Assembly: GCA_905199445.1 (NCBI GenBank)
Contig: CAJKGK010000006.1
Span: 44,059-108,058, forward strand
DNA from: an uncultured Lachnospiraceae bacterium
GTDB lineage: Bacteria; Bacillota; Clostridia; Lachnospirales; Lachnospiraceae
Length of the DNA stretch: 64,000 nt
Direction of reading: 5' to 3'
Shown here: positions 42,554 to 51,167 of the stretch, one piece after another
Layout of the letters: every line of letters begins with the position of its first letter
Numbering within the stretch: the first letter of the stretch is position 1
Notes under the pieces: generated by a model
Database searches by the model: none
Seen by the model: only the letters and a program-made list of their open reading frames with translations
Told to the model about the DNA's origin: nothing
Position numbers and translations under genes: made by a program

Positions 42554-43636
42554 ATGAGCAGAGTTTATAACTTTTCGGCGGGGCCGGCGGTATTGCCCGT
42601 TGAAGTCTTACAGGAAGCAGCAGATGAAATGTTGGATTACAGGGGGACAGGGATGTCCGTCATGGAAATGAGCCACCGCTCAAAAGCCTATGATCAGATT
42701 ATTAAAGAGGCAGAGGCAGATCTTCGGACGCTTTTAAATATTCCTGATAATTATAAGGTTCTGTTTTTGCAGGGCGGAGCGTCTACACAGTTTGCCATGA
42801 TTCCCATGAATTTTATGAAAAACAGAAAGGCTGGTTATATTTTAACCGGCCAGTGGGCCAAAAAGGCTTTTTCGGAAGCCGGCTTATTTGGCGAGGCTGT
42901 TGAACTGGCGTCATCGGCCGACAAAACATTTTCATATATTCCAGACTGTTCAGACCTGCCTGTGACCGATGACATGGATTATGTTTATATCTGTGAGAAT
43001 AATACAATCTATGGTACAAAATTTTGGCAGCTTCCAGATACAAAAGGCAAGGACCTGATTGCCGATGTCTCATCCTGTTTCCTCTCCGAACCTGTTGACG
43101 TGACCAAATATGCCATGTTATATGCGGGCGCTCAGAAAAATGTAGGCCCTGCCGGTGTGACTATCTGTATTATCCGTGAGGATTTGATCACAGATGATGT
43201 TCTTCCAGGGACACCCACAATGCTCCGCTATCAAATCCATGCTAAAAACGGTTCCATGTATAATACCCCGCCGGCTTATGGCATTTATATATGCGGTAAG
43301 GTGTTTAAATGGCTTCTTAAAAACGGCGGTCTGGAAAAACGGAAAGAAATTAATGAATACAAGGCAAAAATTCTGTATGATTTTCTGGATGAAAGCCGTA
43401 TGTTTAAAGGTACTGTAGAACCAAAAAGCCGGTCATTAATGAATGTCCCGTTTATTACCGGAGACGAGGCTTTGGATGCCAAGTTTATCAAAGAATCAAA
43501 GGCCGCAGGGTTTGAAAACCTTAAAGGCCACAGAACCGTTGGCGGTATGCGTGCCAGCATTTATAATGCCATGCCTGTGGAAGGGGTTAGGGCATTAGTT
43601 GAGTTCATGAAGAAATTTGAAGCAGAAAACAAATAG
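42554..43636 (+). CDS. serC: Phosphoserine aminotransferase
   Basis: SerC transaminates 3-phosphohydroxypyruvate to phosphoserine. The 360-residue PLP enzyme starts MSRVYNFSAGPAVLPVEVL and has the Schiff-base lysine in YAGAQKNVGPAG; GGMRASIYNAMP lies near the end. It is 13 bp from serA and close behind ilvB, so branched-chain and serine synthesis genes may share a transcript. Confidence 0.97.
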   Translation: MSRVYNFSAGPAVLPVEVLQEAADEMLDYRGTGMSVMEMSHRSKAYDQIIKEAEADLRTLLNIPDNYKVLFLQGGASTQFAMIPMNFMKNRKAGYILTGQWAKKAFSEAGLFGEAVELASSADKTFSYIPDCSDLPVTDDMDYVYICENNTIYGTKFWQLPDTKGKDLIADVSSCFLSEPVDVTKYAMLYAGAQKNVGPAGVTICIIREDLITDDVLPGTPTMLRYQIHAKNGSMYNTPPAYGIYICGKVFKWLLKNGGLEKRKEINEYKAKILYDFLDESRMFKGTVEPKSRSLMNVPFITGDEALDAKFIKESKAAGFENLKGHRTVGGMRASIYNAMPVEGVRALVEFMKKFEAENK

Positions 43637-43648
43637 GGGGCGTGGGTT

Positions 43649-44812
43649 ATGTATAAAATTAATTGTCTGAATCCGATTTCTGCTGTAGGTATGGATCTGT
43701 TTACCGATGAATATACATTGACGCAGGATTTGGCCACTGCGGATGCGGTGCTGGTACGCAGTGCTTCCATGCATGAATTGGAACTGCCTGGCTGCCTTGA
43801 GGCAGTGGCCAGAGCCGGCGCCGGCGTGAATAATATTCCACTGGATGTGTGCGCCCAAAAAGGCATTGTTGTTTTCAATACACCGGGCGCCAACGCCAAT
43901 GGTGTAAAAGAGGCTGTGATTGCCGGACTTTTGCTGGCAGCCAGAGATATTACCGGCGGTATTGCCTGGGTGAAATCCGTAGCCAATGCGCCGGATGTGG
44001 CTAAACTGGTGGAAAAAGGGAAAAAACAGTTTTCAGGAAGCGAGATTAAGGGCAAAAAAATCGGTGTCATTGGTCTTGGGGCGATCGGCGTTCTTGTGGC
44101 CAATGCCTGCAACCGTCTGGGAATGGAAGTTTATGGCTATGATCCCTTTATTTCCGTGGAAGCGGCGTGGAATCTTTCAAGGGATATTCACCATATCAGT
44201 CATATTGAAGATCTTTATCCGATCTGTGATTATGTGACTATTCATGTTCCGCTGATGGATGCTACAAAAAAGATGATCAATGGCGCAGCCATGGAAAAAA
44301 TGAAGGACGGCGCGGTGCTGTTAAACTTTGCCAGGGACTTGCTGGTTGATGAGCAGGCACTGGAAGCTGCGCTTAAATCCGGTAAAATCAGAAAATATGT
44401 GACAGATTTTCCCAATGAAAAAACGGCTGCCATGGAGAATGTGATTGCGATTCCTCATCTTGGGGCGTCTACGGAAGAGTCAGAGGATAACTGCGCCGTG
44501 ATGGCTGTCAAACAGCTGAGAGATTATATGGAAAACGGAAATATTACCAATTCCGTCAATTATCCTGACTGCCATATGGGTATTTGTACAAGTGCCGGAC
44601 GTATTGCGGTAAATCACCAAAATATTCCGAATATGATTGCTCAGCTGACTGCGGTATGTGCGGCGGACGGCATTAACATTACGGATATGATTAATAAATC
44701 CAAGGGCGCATGGGCGTATACGATGATTGATCTGGCTGCGCCGGCAACAGAAAAAATCGTCAGGGATATTGATAAAATTGAAGGTATTGTGAAGGTACGT
44801 ATTATAAAATAA
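43649..44812 (+). CDS. serA: D-3-phosphoglycerate dehydrogenase
   Basis: SerA oxidises 3-phosphoglycerate with NAD, the first step in serine synthesis. The 387-residue protein has the NAD loop GLGAIGVLVANACNRLG, NFARDLLVDEQAL in place of the common NxARG segment, and the catalytic His in IPHLGAST. The last ~70 residues form an ACT domain for feedback control. This shorter single-ACT type is common in Clostridia. serB is not present nearby. Confidence 0.95.
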   Translation: MYKINCLNPISAVGMDLFTDEYTLTQDLATADAVLVRSASMHELELPGCLEAVARAGAGVNNIPLDVCAQKGIVVFNTPGANANGVKEAVIAGLLLAARDITGGIAWVKSVANAPDVAKLVEKGKKQFSGSEIKGKKIGVIGLGAIGVLVANACNRLGMEVYGYDPFISVEAAWNLSRDIHHISHIEDLYPICDYVTIHVPLMDATKKMINGAAMEKMKDGAVLLNFARDLLVDEQALEAALKSGKIRKYVTDFPNEKTAAMENVIAIPHLGASTEESEDNCAVMAVKQLRDYMENGNITNSVNYPDCHMGICTSAGRIAVNHQNIPNMIAQLTAVCAADGINITDMINKSKGAWAYTMIDLAAPATEKIVRDIDKIEGIVKVRIIK

Positions 44813-44819
44813 AAAATCC

Positions 44820-44866
44820 GGCAGCGGCTGTCCGTTCATCCGTAGAGATGCCGGGCAGCCGCTGTC
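44820..44866 (+). repeat. Hairpin after serA
   Basis: CAGCGGCTG (44822-44830) pairs perfectly with CAGCCGCTG (44856-44864), extendable by two pairs. There is no T run, so it may be a transcript-stability element or a weak terminator. Confidence 0.45.
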
Positions 44867-44889
44867 TGTACGATGGGAGATTGATACAA

Positions 44890-46062
44890 ATGAAATGTGT
44901 AATAAATGCAAAAATCCATGACGGCATTCATCGTGAGCCGTTTATGGGAAACGTATGGATTGACGGAGGAAAGTTTGTCAAAATCAGTAAAGATGAAGAT
45001 GCGAATGGAAACAATGCCCAGGATCCGTCGGTAGAATGGATTGATGCCGGCGGTCTTGACCTTTATCCGGGCTTCGTAGATGCCCACAGCCATATTGGTC
45101 TGGACGGTTATGGCATTGGATATGAAGGAATGGACTATAATGAGATGAATGATATTGCCTGCCCACAGCTTCGGGGCCTGGACGGGGTTAAAGCCATGGA
45201 TCCTGCATTTGAGATGGCAGTACAGGCCGGGGTTACCAGCGTTTGTACAGGCCCGGGCAGCGCCAATGTTCTTGGGGGGACCTTTACCACCATTAAGACT
45301 GTGGGAAAATGCGTGGAAGACATGATTATTCGTCCTCAGGTTGCCATGAAATGTGCTTTTGGAGAAAATCCCAAACGGGTATATAAGGATAAAGGAAATT
45401 CCAGCCGTATGTCCACAGCCGCAAAGTTAAGGGAAATGCTGTTTAAGGCCAGAGATTATATGAATCGCAAAGAGGCTGCTGGTCATGATGTATCCAAATA
45501 TCCGGCTTTTGATATGAAGATGGAGGCACTGATCCCGGTTCTTAAAGGTGAAATGCCCTTAAAAGCCCATGCTCATGCCAGCGATGATATTTTTACGGCA
45601 TTGCGTATTGCCAGGGAATTTAATGTGAAACTGACTCTGGAGCATGTGACCGAAGGTCATCTGATTGCAGAAAAACTGGCTTGTGAAAGGGATGTACCCA
45701 TGGCCGTGGGGCCGTCATTGACTAATGCGTCCAAATTTGAACTAAGAAATAAAAGTTTTACCACCCCTGGAATTTTGGCCCAGGCCGGCTGCCAGGTATC
45801 GATTATTACAGATGCACCGGTGATTCCTCAGCAGTATTTGCCTCTGTGTGCCGGGCTGGCTGTAAAATCCGGGATGGATCCGTTTGCAGCACTGCAGGCG
45901 ATTACCATTAATGCCGCAAAGCATGCCCAGATCGGAGATCGGGTAGGTTCCGTAGAGGTGGGAAAAGATGCAGACTTTTCCCTTTTCAAAGGCAGTCCGT
46001 TTGATGTCTCAGGGGAGGCCGCAGCAGTTTATATTAACGGAAAAAAAGTATTCGGACTATAA
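44890..46062 (+). CDS. Amidohydrolase family protein (imidazolonepropionase-like)
   Basis: The 390-residue metal-dependent hydrolase has the HxH metal site at His66 and His68 in GFVDAHSHIG, further ligands in KAHAHASDD and LEHVTEGH, and the Asp in IITDAP, followed by the C-terminal VGSVEVGKDADFSLF typical of the cyclic amidohydrolase superfamily. Substrate is not evident: an amide, a dipeptide or a cyclic imide are possible. It has its own GGGAGA site 9 bp from the ATG and follows serA by 77 bp. Confidence 0.85.
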   Translation: MKCVINAKIHDGIHREPFMGNVWIDGGKFVKISKDEDANGNNAQDPSVEWIDAGGLDLYPGFVDAHSHIGLDGYGIGYEGMDYNEMNDIACPQLRGLDGVKAMDPAFEMAVQAGVTSVCTGPGSANVLGGTFTTIKTVGKCVEDMIIRPQVAMKCAFGENPKRVYKDKGNSSRMSTAAKLREMLFKARDYMNRKEAAGHDVSKYPAFDMKMEALIPVLKGEMPLKAHAHASDDIFTALRIAREFNVKLTLEHVTEGHLIAEKLACERDVPMAVGPSLTNASKFELRNKSFTTPGILAQAGCQVSIITDAPVIPQQYLPLCAGLAVKSGMDPFAALQAITINAAKHAQIGDRVGSVEVGKDADFSLFKGSPFDVSGEAAAVYINGKKVFGL

Positions 46063-46139
46063 TTTAGGACTGTTTACAAGGTTATAACAGGGGCAGAATT
46101 TTCATATACTGAATTAAAGCTTATTTGAAGGTTTTTTGT

Positions 46140-46655
46140 ATGGATCATATTCAGCAGTTTTCAGATCAGGCGGCCTATCCGCCGGTTAAAGTGTGCGCTC
46201 CCAACGCCATGTATGCGTCAGCCATGCTGACCAATATGGGCAGCTGTAACTCGGAAATGTCGGCTGTGGCCCAATATGTGTATAACAGCCTGATAACTCA
46301 GGAAAATTTCAGCGAAATTTCCAAGTGCTTTCATCAGATCAGCCTGGTGGAAATGCATCATCTGGAGATTTTTGGGCAGCTGTCTTTAATGCTTGGCGCA
46401 GATCCCAGGCTGTGGAGCCGCTGTCATCGGCGGATGAATTACTGGAATGCCGGATGTATTCCTTATACCAAAGATCTGCCAGGGCTGCTAAAAAACGCCA
46501 TTGCCGGAGAAAATGCGGCGATTGAACAATATTATCAGCAGACCCGGTGGATTAAGGACCCTTATATTGTGGAAATGCTTAAACGAATCATCTGTGACGA
46601 AGAACGCCATATTGTGATCTTTTGTCAGCTGTACGAACAAACCTGTAAAAAATAG
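46140..46655 (+). CDS. Ferritin-like di-metal protein
   Basis: The 171-residue helical protein carries a full set of ferritin-like dimetal ligands: Glu39, Glu71 with His74 (EMHH), Glu124, and Glu154 with His157 (DEERH). This pattern is shared by bacterioferritin, rubrerythrin, manganese catalase and the CotJC coat protein. There is no rubredoxin domain. Iron handling or peroxide removal is likely; the closest family is uncertain. The start uses GAAGG 8 bp upstream of ATG. An elaborate terminator follows. Confidence 0.75.
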   Translation: MDHIQQFSDQAAYPPVKVCAPNAMYASAMLTNMGSCNSEMSAVAQYVYNSLITQENFSEISKCFHQISLVEMHHLEIFGQLSLMLGADPRLWSRCHRRMNYWNAGCIPYTKDLPGLLKNAIAGENAAIEQYYQQTRWIKDPYIVEMLKRIICDEERHIVIFCQLYEQTCKK

Positions 46656-46663
46656 GTCAAACG

Positions 46664-46734
46664 AGACAGTTCCATAGCAAAACCTGGTTTTGGAAAGAAA
46701 ACCAGGTTTTGTTCGGACTGTCTTATTTTTTTTC
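46664..46734 (+). terminator. Two-storey terminator
   Basis: An inner 13 bp stem AAAACCTGGTTTT/AAAACCAGGTTTT is enclosed by AGACAGT(T)CC/GGACTGTCT, then a run of T. The two stems stack into one long hairpin. Confidence 0.85.
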
Positions 46735-46803
46735 ATACTCTTGAAATTTCCGTTTAGTTTTTGTATGATATTTGATGATCAAACAGGAAAGTCAGGAAAA
46801 AGA

Positions 46804-47766
46804 ATGAGTACATGTGAATTTAACGCAGCGCTTTTTGAGCAGGATTATGACGGACATAGTCATATTTACATTGTGCCGGAACGTATTGCCGGAGCCGTGG
46901 TTACTTCTGTAGGGGAACGAACCTTTTACGGGCACAGAGCGCTTTGCCAGGTGATTTTGCCGGATTCGGTGGAGCAGATCGGCAGTTATGCCTTTGCCGA
47001 GTGCCGCGGACTTTTAAAGATGAATTTTCCTTCAAAGCTGAAATCGGTAGGGGATTATTGTTTTTATAATTGTATGAATTTAAAGGCAGTTTCCTTTGGA
47101 GCGGCTATGGGGTCTATCGGGTACGGTGCCTTCAAAAATTGTCTGGAGTTGGGGTCGGTGAACCTGGAATTGGCGTATGGAAAGAAAAATTGTCTGAATG
47201 CTATTTTACAGGATGCTTTTCAGGAGATTGATCTTACACTAAAGTATTTGAACAGTGACGGCAGGCTTTTGGATACCGCAAGTCTTGTGTTTACAGAGTA
47301 CCAGTATGAGTACGTGCCGGAGATTGAAGCCCGGCAGTTTAACTGGGAAACTTATGGCTCCGGAGATTCTTACCGGGTCAGTGTCCGGGATCATGATATT
47401 GATTATGATAAATATGATTCGGTATTTCCGGTGGCCGTTATTGAGGATGATGAGATGACGGTGCTTAAAATCGCAGCCGGACGTCTTTTATATCCCTATC
47501 GGCTTAGTGATCATGCCAGAAGCCGTTATGAAAACTGGATCAAAGGGCATATGCCCCAGGTCCTTGATGTCATCATTTCGGGGACATATCAAAAGCTGAT
47601 GGATTATATGATTGATCATGAATTGATGGATAAAAATGCGCTGGATCTGGCACAAAAAAAGGCACAGGCAGCCAGGCGCCCCCAGCTGACGGCACTTCTG
47701 ATGGATTATCAGAAACGCAGATATCCGGCAAAGACTGAAGGCATCCATAAAACGTTTGACCTTTAG
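46804..47766 (+). CDS. BspA-type leucine-rich repeat protein
   Basis: The 320-residue protein has about four LRR_5 (BspA-like) repeats between residues 30 and 125, with pattern units such as SVEQIGSYAFAECRGL, KSVGDYCFYNCMNL and GSIGYGAFKNCLEL. The rest is unassigned, with an acidic middle and a helical end. I take the ATG with AGGAAAAAG upstream; a longer frame starts inside the preceding terminator and is unlikely. Without a signal peptide it should be cytoplasmic, unlike most BspA-type surface proteins. Only 32 bp separate it from the VWA-like gene, so it belongs to that operon. Confidence 0.8.
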   Translation: MSTCEFNAALFEQDYDGHSHIYIVPERIAGAVVTSVGERTFYGHRALCQVILPDSVEQIGSYAFAECRGLLKMNFPSKLKSVGDYCFYNCMNLKAVSFGAAMGSIGYGAFKNCLELGSVNLELAYGKKNCLNAILQDAFQEIDLTLKYLNSDGRLLDTASLVFTEYQYEYVPEIEARQFNWETYGSGDSYRVSVRDHDIDYDKYDSVFPVAVIEDDEMTVLKIAAGRLLYPYRLSDHARSRYENWIKGHMPQVLDVIISGTYQKLMDYMIDHELMDKNALDLAQKKAQAARRPQLTALLMDYQKRRYPAKTEGIHKTFDL

Positions 47767-47798
47767 CAGTTAAAGCCGACTGACGGGAGAAATAAACA

Positions 47799-49121
47799 AT
47801 GAATGAACTCAAAGAAAAGCTAAGAAACACCGGTCTTCATATATTGGCCATATCCAGAAATGAGCTGTATATTTCCATGCGTTTTCTGGATATTGCCCTG
47901 GCTCAGCTAAAGCCGGAGATGAATTTATCAACAAAAACGATTGGCACAGATGGGGTGTCTATTTTATTTAATCCAAGATTCCTTATGGAAACCTACAGCG
48001 ATGACCGGGTTTTTGTGAATCGTGTGTATATGCATATGCTTGTCCATAATCTTTTTGGCCATGAGTTTCATGGAAAAAATAAAAATGAAGCGTACTGGAA
48101 TCTGGCCTGTGATATTGCGGCAGAGTCTCTGGTGGACAGTATGGATGCTCAGGCGGTGAAGGTTGTTGTTTCTGATTACAGAGAATACATTTATGCACGA
48201 CTGAAAAAGCAGATGCATGTTTTGACGGCTGAGGCTATTTATCATTATTTAAGGGATACTTTTATCAGCGACCGGGAATTTTCCCGTCTGCAGCAGGCCT
48301 TTACGATTGATGATCACCGGTTCTGGAACAGCGAGGACTCGGATCAGGAGCAGGAGGTGTCCCAGCAGCATATGGATACATGGCAGAAAATCAGTGAGAA
48401 AATGCAGACCAATATGCAGACACTGTCCAAAGATTATGGAGAAGCAGCCGGAGCGCTTTTGGAATATTTGAAAATAGAACACAGGGAACACTATGATTAC
48501 CGGGAATTTCTCCAACGCTTTGCGGCCTGGGGAGAGGAAATCAAAATTGATGATGACAGTTTTGATTACGCTTTTTATACGTATGGCATGGATCATTATG
48601 GCAATATGCCGTTGATTGAACCGCTGGAATATAAGGCTGTGAAAAAAATCGATGAATTTGTGATTGCCATTGATACGTCTCAGTCCTGTCCGCCGGAAAT
48701 TATAAAAAAATTTCTTGGACAGACTTATGAGATTTTGTCAGAACGGGAAAGCTTTTTTAAGCAGATTAATGTCCATATTCTTCAGTGTGATGCTGGGATC
48801 CAGTCAGATATTGTAATTACAAAATCTGAGGATTTTAAGGCATATATGGAGAACTTTCAGGTTTCCGGTTTTGGAGGGACGGATTTTAATCCGGTATTTG
48901 ATTATACACGAAAACTGATTGAAGAAGGCACCTTCAGAAATCTTAGGGGGCTGATTTATTTTACTGACGGCTATGGAGCGTTTCCAAAGCAAAAACCAGA
49001 TTTTGAGACTGCCTTTGTGTTTATGACAGAGCAGTATTGCGACAGGGATGTTCCGCCATGGGCGATGAAACTGATTTTGGAACCCGAAGATTTTCAGAAG
49101 GATCTTACGACAAATTTATGA
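47799..49121 (+). CDS. VWA-like domain protein (DUF2201 family) with degenerate metallopeptidase motif
   Basis: The 440-residue protein has two parts. The N-terminal half matches the putative metallopeptidase domain of DUF2201 proteins, including NLACDIAAES, but the usual HExxH reads His79-Met-Leu-Val-His83, with His88 kept. The catalytic Glu is therefore missing. The C-terminal half is a VWA-like fold with a MIDAS DTSQS at 292-296, Thr361-Asp362 in FGGTDFNP and YFTDGYG. Such proteins act with MoxR-type ATPases, and one is encoded 16 bp downstream. Confidence 0.85.
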   Translation: MNELKEKLRNTGLHILAISRNELYISMRFLDIALAQLKPEMNLSTKTIGTDGVSILFNPRFLMETYSDDRVFVNRVYMHMLVHNLFGHEFHGKNKNEAYWNLACDIAAESLVDSMDAQAVKVVVSDYREYIYARLKKQMHVLTAEAIYHYLRDTFISDREFSRLQQAFTIDDHRFWNSEDSDQEQEVSQQHMDTWQKISEKMQTNMQTLSKDYGEAAGALLEYLKIEHREHYDYREFLQRFAAWGEEIKIDDDSFDYAFYTYGMDHYGNMPLIEPLEYKAVKKIDEFVIAIDTSQSCPPEIIKKFLGQTYEILSERESFFKQINVHILQCDAGIQSDIVITKSEDFKAYMENFQVSGFGGTDFNPVFDYTRKLIEEGTFRNLRGLIYFTDGYGAFPKQKPDFETAFVFMTEQYCDRDVPPWAMKLILEPEDFQKDLTTNL

Positions 49122-49137
49122 TACAAGGAGATTTCAA

Positions 49138-50613
49138 ATGAATATTGCACAGGCAAAAGAAGAAATTAAACGTTCCATTGCCGCCTATCTGATGAAGGAT
49201 GACAATGGTCAGTATAAAATACCCGTACAGGCCCAGCGCCCCATTTTAATGATTGGACCGCCGGGAATCGGAAAAACCGCAGTTATGGAGCAGGTGGCCG
49301 CCGAATGTGGGATTGGGCTGGTTGCCTATACAATTACTCACCATACAAGGCAGAGTGCCATTGGACTTCCCATGATTGAGAAAAAAGAATACGGCGGAAA
49401 AACATACAGCGCAACGGAATATACAATGAGTGAAATTGTTGGCTCTGTATATGATGAAATGAAACGCAGCGGCAAGACTGAGGGTATTTTATTTCTGGAT
49501 GAGATTAACTGCGTTTCCGAGACACTGGCGCCGACGATGCTTCAGTTTTTGCAGAAAAAAATGTTTGGCAGTCATTCCATTCCCGATGGATGGATCATTG
49601 TGGCTGCAGGAAATCCGCCAGAATATAATAAATCGGTGCGTCCTTTTGATATTGTTACGCTTGACCGGGTGCGTAAAATCGAGATTACCCAGGATTTTGG
49701 CGTATGGAAGCGCTATGCTTATCAGCGTGGGGTGCATCCGTCTGTGATCACGTACCTGGAAATTAAAAAAGAGAATTTTTACAGTATTGAAACAACCGCG
49801 ACCGGACAGCGCTTTGTGACAGCCAGAGGCTGGGAGGATTTGTCCTATATGATTTATGCAGACGAACTTTTAAATATTCCGGTAACCGAAGAAATGGTTG
49901 GTCAGTATATCCAGCACCCTAAACTGGCTAAAGATTTTGCCAATTATTATGATTTGTATAATCAGTACAGGGATGATTATCATGTGGATGAGATTTTAGC
50001 CGGGCAAATCAGAGAAAATACAGTTAAACGTCTGAAGGCAGCCAGATTTGATGAAAAGCTTAGCCTTATAGGACTTTTGCTGGGACGGTTGAACGAAAGC
50101 TTTAAAGAAAGTCATGAAACAGATATATTTGTGGAAAAATTATATGATTTTCTTGTTTCTGCTAAAGATCTGTGCGCCGGGGAAGTGCAGGCATGTGGTG
50201 TGCTGGCGGATTTTTTTGAAAAAAGCATATGTAAACTGGATGGAAAAGCGGATGCCAGGCTGGTAAAAACACTGGAGCGTTACGCAAGAACAGCCGCAGC
50301 CGGCGGCGATTTTTCTGCAATTAAGGAACAGTTTGCCAAAGAGACACAAAACAGAAGCCAAAGTCTTGAAAAAACAGAAGCTCTGCTTCGTGCTGCCTTT
50401 GATTTCATGGAAAAGGTTTTTGGTGAAAGTCAGGAAATGGTAATTTTTGTCACAGAGCTGAACATGAACAGCCATGCCATGTGGTTTATCCGTGAAAACG
50501 GCAGTGAGGCTTACTATAAATACAATCAGGGCCTGCTTTTTGGCAGCGGTCATTCAAATCTTCTTAGAGAGATCGAAGAAGTGTCTCCTTATATGGATTT
50601 TGTGGGAATTTAA
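49138..50613 (+). CDS. MoxR-type AAA ATPase
   Basis: The 491-residue ATPase has Walker A GPPGIGKT at 40-47, Walker B FLDEIN with Asp121-Glu122, a sensor-1 AAGNPPEYN and conserved LDRVRKIEI. The C-terminal ~200 residues are helical and unassigned. MoxR ATPases remodel or activate partners, generally together with a VWA protein; the partner here is encoded just upstream. AAGGAG precedes the ATG. The operon (LRR, VWA-like, MoxR) ends in a large hairpin. The client is unknown. Confidence 0.9.
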   Translation: MNIAQAKEEIKRSIAAYLMKDDNGQYKIPVQAQRPILMIGPPGIGKTAVMEQVAAECGIGLVAYTITHHTRQSAIGLPMIEKKEYGGKTYSATEYTMSEIVGSVYDEMKRSGKTEGILFLDEINCVSETLAPTMLQFLQKKMFGSHSIPDGWIIVAAGNPPEYNKSVRPFDIVTLDRVRKIEITQDFGVWKRYAYQRGVHPSVITYLEIKKENFYSIETTATGQRFVTARGWEDLSYMIYADELLNIPVTEEMVGQYIQHPKLAKDFANYYDLYNQYRDDYHVDEILAGQIRENTVKRLKAARFDEKLSLIGLLLGRLNESFKESHETDIFVEKLYDFLVSAKDLCAGEVQACGVLADFFEKSICKLDGKADARLVKTLERYARTAAAGGDFSAIKEQFAKETQNRSQSLEKTEALLRAAFDFMEKVFGESQEMVIFVTELNMNSHAMWFIRENGSEAYYKYNQGLLFGSGHSNLLREIEEVSPYMDFVGI

Positions 50614-50627
50614 TATGAGCCATTAAA

Positions 50628-50695
50628 ACATAAACCTTCAAACCAGTACATTTTTAGGATATCCCAAAGATGGACATTCGTTTGAAGGTTTATGT
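50628..50695. terminator. Long inverted repeat between convergent operons
   Basis: ACATAAACCTTCAAAC pairs perfectly over 16 bp with GTTTGAAGGTTTATGT around a 36-base loop. It can end both the MoxR operon and the dapL-merR operon, though the T runs are weak. Confidence 0.65.
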
Positions 50696-50723
50696 TAATT
50701 TTGAGAGGCTGAAGCTATTTGAT

Positions 50724-51131
50724 TTAAAATCCGTTTTCCTGAGACAGAAGGGCTTTGGTCAAAGCTTCTTTGTCACTGTACATCAGACCCTGTTCATATA
50801 AGTCTATTTTATGATTGAGACGATCCAGAGAGGCCTGCATATCTTCCATACGGGCGATTAACTGTTCGCGTTGTTCCATAAGAATGTTTTTACGGGCTTC
50901 CACGGTCGCATCCCCCTGTTTAAACAGAGCTACATATTCGATTAAGGCCTCGATCTGAACACCTGCTTTACGCAGACACTTCATCATTTCAATCCATCCA
51001 CAGGATGTCTCGTCATAATCACGGATTCCGCTTTTGCTTCTTGGCACCGGCGGAATTAAACCGATTCGCTCATAGTATCTTAGGGTGTCCGCTGTAATAT
51101 TATACTTTTTGCTGACCTGGGCAATTGTCAT
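50724..51131 (-). CDS. MerR-family transcriptional regulator
   Basis: The 135-residue protein has the MerR winged helix-turn-helix (TIAQVSKKYNITADTLRYYE, then RIGLIPPV) and a C-terminal coiled-coil dimerisation helix. There are no metal-binding cysteines in the C-terminal part; this resembles the aldehyde/oxidative-stress (AdhR-like) or effector-free subgroup. It lies 36 bp downstream of dapL on the same strand, so it is probably cotranscribed. Its target is unknown. Confidence 0.88.
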   Translation of the reverse strand: MTIAQVSKKYNITADTLRYYERIGLIPPVPRSKSGIRDYDETSCGWIEMMKCLRKAGVQIEALIEYVALFKQGDATVEARKNILMEQREQLIARMEDMQASLDRLNHKIDLYEQGLMYSDKEALTKALLSQENGF

Positions 51132-51167
51132 CGATAAGCACCTCCGAAATAAAATTTGGGCATTTTC

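Noticed and set aside
46690..46803. Signal-like hydrophobic N-terminal extension (FFFILLKFPFSFC) for the LRR protein
   Set aside because: This stretch translates the terminator and its T run; the ATG with a ribosome site is downstream.
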